Assembly (NCBI GenBank): GCA_024688685.1
Contig: JAILDX010000018.1
Coordinates: 70,588 to 127,825, forward strand
Length of the DNA: 57,238 nt
Reading direction: 5' to 3'
Origin: Saccharofermentans sp.
GTDB lineage: Bacteria; Bacillota; Clostridia; Saccharofermentanales; Saccharofermentanaceae
Shown here: positions 16,349 to 23,811 of the stretch, piece by piece
Layout of the letters: each line of letters starts with the position of its first letter
Position numbering within the stretch: the first letter of the stretch is position 1
Program-made: the position numbers and the translations under genes
Notes under the pieces: generated by a model
Seen by the model: the letters and a program-made list of their open reading frames with translations, nothing else
The model's database searches: none
What the model was told of the DNA's origin: nothing

Positions 16349-17581
16349 ATGTCTTCAATCAAACAGGAAGCAGACAAATGTCTCAAATGTAAAAATGCAC
16401 GCTGTGCGGCTCATTGCCCTGTATCTACTCCGATACCTCAGGTTATGGAACTGTTCCTGAACGGAGAGATAAAGAAGTCCGGCGAGATACTGTTTATGAA
16501 CAATCCGCTTTCGGCTGTAACATCAGTTATCTGCCCTCATGAGAAGAATTGTACCGGTCACTGCGTATTAGGCATCAAGGGGGCGCCTGTTGAGTTCTAC
16601 CGTGTTGAGGAATATATTTCGAGATTCTATCTTGAGACAATGGAGATACCCCCGATTGAGAAGAACGGGATCAAGGTCGCCGTGGCGGGTGCAGGTCCTG
16701 CAGGCATTACCATGTCGCTCCTGCTTTTGCTGAAGGGATATGATGTTACTCTCTTTGAGGCGCTTGATAATGTCGGTGGTGTATTAAGATACGGTATTCC
16801 GCCGTTCCGTCTTCCCAGAGATCTTCTGGATATATACAAGGATATAATGCTTCGTATGGGGGTGCATTTCAGACCTAATACGAGAATCGGGGCAAATATC
16901 ATGATCAATGACCTGTTCCCGGACGGCTATAAGGCGGTGTTTGTCTCGACAGGAACCGGAAGGCCTAACAAGCTTGGGCTTCTTGGTGAGACGCTCGGGC
17001 ACGTCCATTTCGCTGTCGATTATCTTAAATCCCCGGAATCGTTCGATCTTGGATTCAGAGTTGCCATAATAGGCGCGGGCAATGTTGCCATCGATGCTGC
17101 CCGCACGGCATTAAGACGTGCACATTCACATGTTACGATCCTCCATTTTATGGGCGAGGAAGAGATGACCGCCAACCATGAGGAAGTCGAGATGGCTGAG
17201 ATCGATGGTGTCGAGTTTATCCATTATGCTCAGGCTGTCAGGATACTTGAGGATTCGGTCAGGTGCGTGCGCGTCAACAAAATAGTTAGTGAAGACGGCA
17301 GCGTTTCATTTGAAGAGGATTATACCGAGACTTTTGATGTCCCTGCGGATTCAGTAATAATCGCAATCGGTCAGGGACCGGGAGCCGACATAGGATCCTC
17401 CGGCGTAAAGCTCACGCAGAAGGGCCTTTTCGAGGTTAACGAGAACGGAGAGACAGATATCCCCGGAGTATTTGCCGCAGGCGATATAGTCTCGGGCCCC
17501 AAGACCGTTGTAGAAGCCGTGGCATTTACAAAGAAGGTCTTCAATAAGATGGAAGAATACTTAAAGGAGACAACGGGTTGA
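16349..17581 (+). CDS. GltD-like FAD/NAD(P)-dependent oxidoreductase
   Basis: A 410-residue flavoprotein resembling the small subunit of glutamate synthase. Residues 1-100 hold the Cys-rich Fer4_20 domain (CLKCKNARCAAHCPV and a second set C-P-H-E-K-N-C-x-x-H-C) that binds 4Fe-4S clusters. Residues 107-400 form the nucleotide-disulfide oxidoreductase fold, with FAD-binding GAGPAG near 114 and NAD(P)-binding GAGNVA near 245. The C-terminal G-V-F-A-A-G-D is the FAD ribityl motif. It probably transfers electrons from NAD(P)H to a partner. No glutamate synthase large subunit is adjacent, so the acceptor is unknown. An intrinsic terminator follows. Confidence 0.9.
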   Translation: MSSIKQEADKCLKCKNARCAAHCPVSTPIPQVMELFLNGEIKKSGEILFMNNPLSAVTSVICPHEKNCTGHCVLGIKGAPVEFYRVEEYISRFYLETMEIPPIEKNGIKVAVAGAGPAGITMSLLLLLKGYDVTLFEALDNVGGVLRYGIPPFRLPRDLLDIYKDIMLRMGVHFRPNTRIGANIMINDLFPDGYKAVFVSTGTGRPNKLGLLGETLGHVHFAVDYLKSPESFDLGFRVAIIGAGNVAIDAARTALRRAHSHVTILHFMGEEEMTANHEEVEMAEIDGVEFIHYAQAVRILEDSVRCVRVNKIVSEDGSVSFEEDYTETFDVPADSVIIAIGQGPGADIGSSGVKLTQKGLFEVNENGETDIPGVFAAGDIVSGPKTVVEAVAFTKKVFNKMEEYLKETTG

Positions 17582-17614
17582 ATTAATTACAAACATATAA
17601 TAGAATGACATCAA

Positions 17615-17660
17615 GAGCAGACAATGGCGCCTGTAACGCGTTATTGTCTGCTCTTTTTTT
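17615..17660 (+). terminator. Intrinsic terminator after the GltD-like gene
   Basis: An 11-bp perfect stem (17615-17625 with 17643-17653, GAGCAGACAAT/ATTGTCTGCTC) with a few more inner pairs is followed by seven Ts (17654-17660). It isolates the flavoprotein gene from the next gene, whose start is 25 bases further on. Confidence 0.93.
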
Positions 17661-17684
17661 ATTGCGATACGGGAGGAAACACAT

Positions 17685-20267
17685 ATGGCAGCTTTTGACA
17701 GGGTACTATCCGGAATTCCGCAGATGGATGAGAACTTTGATAATATCAGAATGGGAGACAATGTCGTATGGCGTGTAGATGATCTTGAGCAGTTCAAACT
17801 CTTCATGAAGCCGTATGTGAAACAGGCAATATCTGACGGGCGCAATCTGATCTACTTCAGGTTTGCGACACACGAGCCGCTTCTCGAGGAACAGGAAGGC
17901 CTGAAGATAATCAACGTTGAGCTCAATCACAGATTTGAGAACTTTACTGTCGAGATTCATGAGCATATAAGGCGGGAAGGTAAGGATGCTTTTTACGTCT
18001 TTGACTGTCTGTCGGAGCTTCAGACGGCGTGGGCAACTGACCTTATGATGGGTAACTTTTTCCAGGTTACCTGTCCGTATCTTTTTATCCTCGATACCGT
18101 TGCGTTTTTCCCTCTGATCAGAGGAAAGCATTCTTTCCAGGCGATAGCAAAGATAAGAGATACAACACAGCTCTTCCTCGATGTTTATGCTGATAAGGAC
18201 AACGTTTACGTAAGACCTGACAAGGTGTGGAACAGGTATTCCGAGACGATGTTCCTGCCTCATCTCTATGCGCCTGCGACGGGCGAGTTCAAACCGATCC
18301 TTGACGGCGTTATGGCAAGCCACTTCTATCAGGTGCTCGGGAACAATACATCTGCGCCCGACAGAGGAAACATGGACAGCTGGGACCGCTTCTTCAATAT
18401 GGCCGAAACAATGACCGAGAACGGTATGGATGTCACGGAACAGTGCTCCCGAATGTGCAACATAATGATGTCGCGTGATGAGCGCATGCGTAAGATGATA
18501 AAGAGCAATTTTAAACCGCAGGACTACCTTTCCGTGAGAAAGAGGATGATCGGCACAGGCATGATCGGCGGCAAGGCATGCGGAATGCTGCTCGCCCGCA
18601 AGATAATCGAGAACAGATGCCCGGACATCTTCAGCAAGCTTGAACCGCATGACTCTTTCTATATCGGGTCAGATGTTTTCTACACATACATCGTCGAAAA
18701 CCATTTCTGGGATCTCCGCATCAGGCAGAGGAGCAGTGAGGAATACTTCTCCGTAGCTGAGGAGTTCGCACAGAGGCTCCTGACCGGAAAGTTCTCCCGC
18801 GAAATGGAGGAGCAGCTCGTAAAACTGCTGGAATACTACGGCCAGGATCCGGTAATCGTCAGATCGAGCTCGATTCTTGAGGACGGGTTCGGAAACGCCT
18901 TTGCAGGCAAGTACGAGTCTGTATTCTGTTCCAATTCGGGCGATATGGATCAGCGCCTTGAGGAACTGGAGAATGCGATACGTACGGTATACGCAAGTAC
19001 GATGAGCAAATCCGCACTCGATTACAGGAGCCGCAGGGGTCTTCAGGAAAGAGATGAGCAGATGGCGCTTCTCGTCCAGAGAGTTTCGGGATCGTACTAT
19101 GGAGAGTACTATATGCCCTGTGTTGCCGGTGTCGGTTATTCATACAGCCCGTACCGGTTTATGGAGGACCTTGATCCGACTGCGGGAATGCTCCGTCTTG
19201 TAATGGGCCTTGGAACGTCAGCTGTTGACAGGACGGAAGGCTCATATCCGAGACTCGTAAGTCTTGATAAACCTAAGGCTACAACAGCAAGGAATTCATC
19301 CGAGAAGCACTGCTATTCACAGAGGAGACTGGAACTGATGAACCGCTCTGCAAGAAAGCTTGAACAGGTTGATCCGGAGACTGTTAAGCCTTTCCTGCCT
19401 GTGTTTATGAGAAGACTGCTGTTTGAGCACGATCTTGATACGGAGAGGATCTACCGTGAGCGTGGTCAGGACATGAATATCGAGTTTGTTTCGTGTCAGG
19501 GTATTGTCGAGAAGGAAGAACTCATGAAACAGATGAGAGAACTTCTTAATTCGATACAGAGTGAGTACGAATATCCTGTAGATACGGAGTTTACGATCAA
19601 TCTTTCAGAGAACGGGGACTATGTAATAAACCTTCTGCAGTGCAGACCGCTTCAGGTATATCAGGATTCTGAAGAGATGGAGATGCCTGAAGACGTGAAG
19701 GCGGACAAGGTATTATTTGAATGCAGAGGCTCTTCAATGGGTCTTTCCCGTTATGAAAAGATCGATCTGATTGTCTCTGTCGATCCTGTCAATTACTACA
19801 ATATGCCTTACAAGGATAAGCACAAGGCTGGAAAGGCTGTCGGCGCGGTCAACTGGAAGATGAGGGGAAAGGGAAAGAAGATGATGCTCCTTACTCCGGG
19901 AAGGATCGGAACTTCATCTCCCGAGCTCGGTGTGCCTGCGCTGTTCTCCGACATTAGTGAATATGAGGCGATTTGTGAGATATCGGACTCGCGTGCAGGA
20001 TATAATCCCGAACTGTCCTACGGAAGTCATTTTTTCCAGGATCTGGTTGAGGCCGGAATACTTTATAACGCAATATTTGAGAATGAAAAGACAATAGCAT
20101 TTAATCCTGAACTCCTTGATGGTTTGGAAAACAAGCTTTGTGACTTCTGTCCCGAATGCGAAGATCTGAAAGATATTGTGCGTGTTTATGATGTTTCTGA
20201 TATGGATGTCAGGCTGTTCAATGATATGAAGAGTGAGAGAATCTTATGCTTTACTGCGGTTAAATGA
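17685..20267 (+). CDS. KaiC-like N-terminus fused to PEP/pyruvate-binding (PPDK_N) domain
   Basis: An 860-residue cytosolic protein. Residues 5-200 resemble a RecA/KaiC-type domain (LSGIPQMDENFDNI at the usual N-terminal position) but the Walker A lysine motif is missing. Residues about 280-670 match the ATP-grasp domain of PEP synthase and pyruvate phosphate dikinase: GTGMIGGKACG near 290 and VIVRSSSILEDGFGNAFAGK near 388. The swivelling phosphohistidine domain and the PEP-binding TIM barrel are absent, so it cannot be a complete PEP synthase. It may be a phosphotransferase or a regulatory protein acting on an unknown acceptor. SD is GGGAGG; its transcript starts after the upstream terminator. 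Confidence 0.85.
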   Translation: MAAFDRVLSGIPQMDENFDNIRMGDNVVWRVDDLEQFKLFMKPYVKQAISDGRNLIYFRFATHEPLLEEQEGLKIINVELNHRFENFTVEIHEHIRREGKDAFYVFDCLSELQTAWATDLMMGNFFQVTCPYLFILDTVAFFPLIRGKHSFQAIAKIRDTTQLFLDVYADKDNVYVRPDKVWNRYSETMFLPHLYAPATGEFKPILDGVMASHFYQVLGNNTSAPDRGNMDSWDRFFNMAETMTENGMDVTEQCSRMCNIMMSRDERMRKMIKSNFKPQDYLSVRKRMIGTGMIGGKACGMLLARKIIENRCPDIFSKLEPHDSFYIGSDVFYTYIVENHFWDLRIRQRSSEEYFSVAEEFAQRLLTGKFSREMEEQLVKLLEYYGQDPVIVRSSSILEDGFGNAFAGKYESVFCSNSGDMDQRLEELENAIRTVYASTMSKSALDYRSRRGLQERDEQMALLVQRVSGSYYGEYYMPCVAGVGYSYSPYRFMEDLDPTAGMLRLVMGLGTSAVDRTEGSYPRLVSLDKPKATTARNSSEKHCYSQRRLELMNRSARKLEQVDPETVKPFLPVFMRRLLFEHDLDTERIYRERGQDMNIEFVSCQGIVEKEELMKQMRELLNSIQSEYEYPVDTEFTINLSENGDYVINLLQCRPLQVYQDSEEMEMPEDVKADKVLFECRGSSMGLSRYEKIDLIVSVDPVNYYNMPYKDKHKAGKAVGAVNWKMRGKGKKMMLLTPGRIGTSSPELGVPALFSDISEYEAICEISDSRAGYNPELSYGSHFFQDLVEAGILYNAIFENEKTIAFNPELLDGLENKLCDFCPECEDLKDIVRVYDVSDMDVRLFNDMKSERILCFTAVK

Positions 20268-20284
20268 AATTTATGCTCCTAATG

Positions 20285-20293
20285 TGATATGAT
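20285..20293 (+). promoter_or_regulatory. Extended -10 promoter of the CPBP protease gene
   Basis: TGA-TATGAT lies about 33 bases before ATG 20326, which has a TAGGAG ribosome binding site. No clear -35 box. Confidence 0.5.
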
Positions 20294-20325
20294 AATTAAT
20301 ATCAAATATTTAGGAGATTTTCTTT

Positions 20326-21174
20326 ATGGAGAGAAAGAAGTACGCAGTTTTAGACCATCCGATCATCGGATATTTCCTGCTTGCCATATTTGGCTATATC
20401 ATGAGCTCGATAGGTACAATAGGAGATACGATCATCGGATTTCTTATACCGGGATATTTGACTTATACCGAGGTGAATGGCAGACAGATCCCTTCCGGCG
20501 CAGGAGTATGTGTAGCGGTTGTAACTGTCGGAGCAGTCATTATTTTCTATGTATGGTTCAAGCCATATTTCAAGGGAATGCTCAAGAAAAAGGCACTCCT
20601 TACAGGACTTCTTATGCTTCTGCCGTTCCTTTTGTTCCACTATGCAGGATCAGTTGTCAGTTGGTTTGAATGGGGCACTACGACGGCATGGGGCGTTGTT
20701 ATTGCTTTCTTGAGGGCTTTTGCTCCGGGATTCGGCGAAGAGATAACATACCGTGGTCTTGGCGTTGCAAATTATATGAGAACGATCAAGGATGAGAAAG
20801 GGATTTATGTGATATTCTTCCTTTCTTCCGCAGTTTTCGGTGCGGTCCATCTGGCTAATTCCTTCAGCGGAGCTCCTTTGGGCGTATCGGTTATTCAGGC
20901 AGTTTATGCGATGGGTGTAGGTATGGCATTGTGTGCAGTATATCTGCGTACCGGCAACCTTCTGCCGACGATCATCGGTCACCTTACCGTTGACTTTATG
21001 GAGTTTATAAGAAATGATCTCAGCGCTTCAGGCGGAGTCATGCAGGGAATGGGTATTGGTGACTGGATTACGATTGCAGCCGGTGCGTTTGCTGCAGGAT
21101 GGGGAATATTCCTTATCCGTAAGAAGTATCATTCGGATATTATGGCTCTGTGGGCTGAAAAGTGGAGTCAGTGA
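20326..21174 (+). CDS. CPBP family intramembrane metalloprotease
   Basis: A 282-residue protein with about seven TM helices. The CPBP (Abi/CAAX-protease-like) motifs are present: the EE dyad in GFGEEITYRG near residue 143, the first His in FGAVHLAN near 172 and the second in TIIGHLTVDF near 215. These residues place a catalytic metal in the membrane. Members cleave prenylated or other membrane peptides, and in Firmicutes some give immunity to bacteriocins. No bacteriocin gene is adjacent, so the substrate is unknown. An intrinsic terminator follows at 21261. Confidence 0.92.
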   Translation: MERKKYAVLDHPIIGYFLLAIFGYIMSSIGTIGDTIIGFLIPGYLTYTEVNGRQIPSGAGVCVAVVTVGAVIIFYVWFKPYFKGMLKKKALLTGLLMLLPFLLFHYAGSVVSWFEWGTTTAWGVVIAFLRAFAPGFGEEITYRGLGVANYMRTIKDEKGIYVIFFLSSAVFGAVHLANSFSGAPLGVSVIQAVYAMGVGMALCAVYLRTGNLLPTIIGHLTVDFMEFIRNDLSASGGVMQGMGIGDWITIAAGAFAAGWGIFLIRKKYHSDIMALWAEKWSQ

Positions 21175-21260
21175 TCCTGAGGCTTCTGCGGCTTCAGTCC
21201 TCGAAGAGAAGTCCGCCGCAAAAGCCTCACTCGCACGACAGTTGTTGATGGGTTTGACAG

Positions 21261-21293
21261 GGGTGTCTCATTTTTGAGATGCCCTTGTTTTTT
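21261..21293 (+). terminator. Intrinsic terminator after the CPBP gene
   Basis: GGGTGTCTCA (21261-21270) pairs with TGAGATGCCC (21275-21284), a 10-bp stem with two G-T pairs and a four-base loop, followed by TTGTTTTTT. Confidence 0.85.
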
Positions 21294-21297
21294 GTGT

Positions 21298-21453
21298 GTC
21301 CGCGCAAAATGGCATCTTCATCCGCGCAATGCGCGGAAATGAGCGCTCGTTTGCGCGGACAGTATACTTTAGCTACCAAGATGCCGTTTTTCAATTATCC
21401 GGTAGCAGGCGCTGGCCAAGCACTACTTTACTAAGTAAGCTATCAGCCTACCC
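21298..21453 (+). other. Structured intergenic block, attenuator-like
   Basis: This gene-free stretch holds several inverted repeats. A1/A2: GTCCGCGCAAA at 21298-21308 with its perfect complement at 21350-21360. B1/B2: AAAATGGCATCTT at 21306-21318 with AAGATGCCGTTTT at 21378-21390 (13 bp, one G-T pair, U-run at the end). Inner stem CCGCGC/GCGCGG (about 21322-21336). C: GCTACC (21372-21377) with GGTAGC (21401-21406), while GGTAGCAGGC can also pair loosely with GCCTACC (about 21447-21453). A and B cross, so they compete or form a pseudoknot. No known riboswitch class was recognised. The remaining bases up to the next gene (21454-21549) show no clear promoter beyond a weak TTTACA/TACAAA pair (21485-21512). 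Confidence 0.6.
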
Positions 21454-21549
21454 ATGCAAACTAGTCACTTTCAAGACAACAACTTTTACATTGGATATAT
21501 TTTGGATACAAAAAACTGATAATATATCGTTAAGGGAGGAGAAGCCTTA

Positions 21550-22230
21550 ATGGATTGTCACATTTTGATGGTTGAAGATTCTGATCAGATCAGGGAAGCT
21601 GTTTACGATTTCTTTGTAAGCGAGAGCGGCGGCCATTTTAAGATCGATATGGCTGAGGACGGGAATAAGGGGCTGTCTCTGGCTTTAACAAGAGATTATG
21701 ATCTGGTTATCCTGGACATTATGCTTCCGGGTGCTTCAGGATTCGATATATGCAAAACAATCAGAAAGAAGGAAAGCAGTCCCATTATCTTTCTGACTGC
21801 ACTCGGAACTGAGGAGAACATCCTGAAGGGATATGCTCTCGGCGGTGATGAGTATGTGACGAAACCATTTTCGCTCAAGGTTCTGTATGCCAAGTGTCTC
21901 GCACTTCTTAACAGAACAATGAGCAATGAGAAGAGACCGCGCGAATGCTGCGGGAACATTGAGATCGATACTATATGCATGACTGTTTATTCCGACGGCA
22001 GGGAGATCGAACTGGCTCCGAAGGAATACTTTCTCCTCAAGACGCTGGTGGATAACCAGGGACGTGTATTATCGCGCAATTATCTTCTGGACTCGGTATG
22101 GGGCGCTGATTATGACGGGCTCGACAGAGTGGTTGATAATCACATAAAGAAACTCAGAAAGAGTCTTGGAGAGAGCGGGAAACAGATCAAGACTGTTTTC
22201 GGGACTGGATATAAGATGGTCGGTGATTAA
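21550..22230 (+). CDS. Two-component response regulator, OmpR/PhoB family
   Basis: A 226-residue protein. Residues 1-120 are a receiver domain with acidic pocket E9-D10, phosphoacceptor D56 (LVILDIMLPG) and the conserved Lys in Y-V-T-K-P-F. Residues 130-225 are a winged-helix DNA-binding domain (LAPKEYFLLKTLVDNQGRVL, then GTGYK near the end). ATG 21550 is nine bases after AGGGAGGA. The cognate kinase follows three bases after its stop. It is expected to regulate the downstream transporter genes and possibly itself. Confidence 0.95.
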   Translation: MDCHILMVEDSDQIREAVYDFFVSESGGHFKIDMAEDGNKGLSLALTRDYDLVILDIMLPGASGFDICKTIRKKESSPIIFLTALGTEENILKGYALGGDEYVTKPFSLKVLYAKCLALLNRTMSNEKRPRECCGNIEIDTICMTVYSDGREIELAPKEYFLLKTLVDNQGRVLSRNYLLDSVWGADYDGLDRVVDNHIKKLRKSLGESGKQIKTVFGTGYKMVGD

Positions 22231-22233
22231 CAG

Positions 22234-23793
22234 ATGAAGAAGCCGTCGTTTTTAAAAAAGTGTTTGATATATGTGATCATTTTGCTGCTGACGGCAGGTA
22301 TCTGTGCGACGGTGCTCGTATGGGTCCGTAAGAATAATTATGAAGAAGAGAAGACTGCTGAGTTCAAGTCTGCAAGTGAATTATTATCCAGAAACATTGA
22401 TGAGATGATCAAGTACAGATACGGCTTTGTAAAGGAAGCTGAGTTCAATGCGGAAATGAACTACATTCTTGCGCAGTTCTACAATGATTATCACGTTGCT
22501 TCCAAGCTGTATGTAAACGGTAAAGAGGCAGCGCGATCATCGGATAATGCTTTCGCGTTATTTCCTTCGGGAACAAGGGTTAGTGTATATCAGATAAAGG
22601 ATATATCTCTTCTCAAGGATTTTGATGATTACAGCGAGATGATGTACTACGATGTTGATATAGAAGGTGATGTAGAGGTTCGTATCGGAATGAGCTGGAT
22701 GTATGTGAGCAATACTTATAACGAGTTCATTCCTGTTCATCTCAAGGTCATGGAAATAAAAAGTGACGATAATACGACTGAACTTATTGATTTTTATGAG
22801 ATGGACTCAGCGTCGGAACGCACGTTTGTGCTCCGCAAGCAGGATGAAGATAATCCTTTGGATCTTAAGTACATAATCCGAATGGGTGATGTGGGGATAT
22901 CGGAGAATTTTAATCTGGAGACTGTGAAGAGCCTTGATCTCAATGCGGTCGCGAAGGAGATATCGCGAAATGATAATGCGGCAAACTACAACACAGTCCT
23001 GATTTCCTCCAAGTACCAACCTCCTGAGTACGCACAGTCTCACATGACTGAGATAATCGTATCCTATGTTGCAGCAGTTGTGATCTCTATTGTTCTGGCT
23101 TTCGGTATGGCATATATGAGATATACAAAAGAGAGATCGATCTATGATATGGTCGAATACAGACGCAAGACAACTAATGCCATGGCTCATGATCTTAAGA
23201 CTCCGCTTGCTGCAATATCAGCATACTCAGAGAATCTTGAACGCAATCTCAACAATGAGAAACGTGAGTATTACTCGAAGAAGATAATCGAGAACGTTAA
23301 CATCATGAATAAGATGATCGAAGAGATACTTCAGTTCTCAAAGAGTGAGGAAGTAAAGAAGGATCCGGCAGCCAAAGAAAGTGTTGATCTCAAAGATCTT
23401 ATCGAGGAGACATGCAATGAGGTTAAGCCGTTATTTGATGACAGAAGAGTCATCCTGCGTGTTGACCCGATGCCGGAGACGGTTATCAATACTGACAGAG
23501 CGCTGCTGAAACAGGCACTTCTTAATCTTCTGACAAACTGTGCAAGGTATTCCACACCAGTAACAGAGACAACGGTAAGTATGAATAAGGGAAAGGTTAC
23601 GATAACAAACTATACGGATTCAGTGATAGAGGATGTGAACAAGCTCAAAGAGCCATTTGTTAAGGGAAAGAACTCGAGAGGAGAGAAAGAGGGAACCGGA
23701 CTTGGCCTGTCGATCGCTGACAATAATCTGTCGATGATAGGGCGTAAGCTTGAACTGAGTTTCGAGAACGGCAAGTTTACCGCACGGTTCTGA
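22234..23793 (+). CDS. Sensor histidine kinase
   Basis: A 519-residue membrane kinase. TM1 is near 11-29, an extracytoplasmic sensor domain of about 240 residues follows, and TM2 is near 271-293. The dimerisation domain carries H319 in MAHDLKTPLAAIS (H box). The ATP-binding domain has the N box LLNLLTNCARYS and G box GTGLGLSIADNN. It partners with the adjacent regulator. Its extracellular domain or the two binding lipoproteins encoded downstream probably recognise the signal. Confidence 0.94.
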   Translation: MKKPSFLKKCLIYVIILLLTAGICATVLVWVRKNNYEEEKTAEFKSASELLSRNIDEMIKYRYGFVKEAEFNAEMNYILAQFYNDYHVASKLYVNGKEAARSSDNAFALFPSGTRVSVYQIKDISLLKDFDDYSEMMYYDVDIEGDVEVRIGMSWMYVSNTYNEFIPVHLKVMEIKSDDNTTELIDFYEMDSASERTFVLRKQDEDNPLDLKYIIRMGDVGISENFNLETVKSLDLNAVAKEISRNDNAANYNTVLISSKYQPPEYAQSHMTEIIVSYVAAVVISIVLAFGMAYMRYTKERSIYDMVEYRRKTTNAMAHDLKTPLAAISAYSENLERNLNNEKREYYSKKIIENVNIMNKMIEEILQFSKSEEVKKDPAAKESVDLKDLIEETCNEVKPLFDDRRVILRVDPMPETVINTDRALLKQALLNLLTNCARYSTPVTETTVSMNKGKVTITNYTDSVIEDVNKLKEPFVKGKNSRGEKEGTGLGLSIADNNLSMIGRKLELSFENGKFTARF

Positions 23794-23811
23794 ATATTTG
23801 GAGGTTTATAG

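Noticed and set aside
17706..18650. 314-residue minus-strand open frame
   Set aside because: Lies entirely antisense to the KaiC/PPDK-like gene, has no SD and shows Cys/His-rich shadow composition.
21298..21453. Cyclic di-GMP or another known riboswitch
   Set aside because: The conserved core sequences of the classes that I know are absent; only the competing stems are supported.
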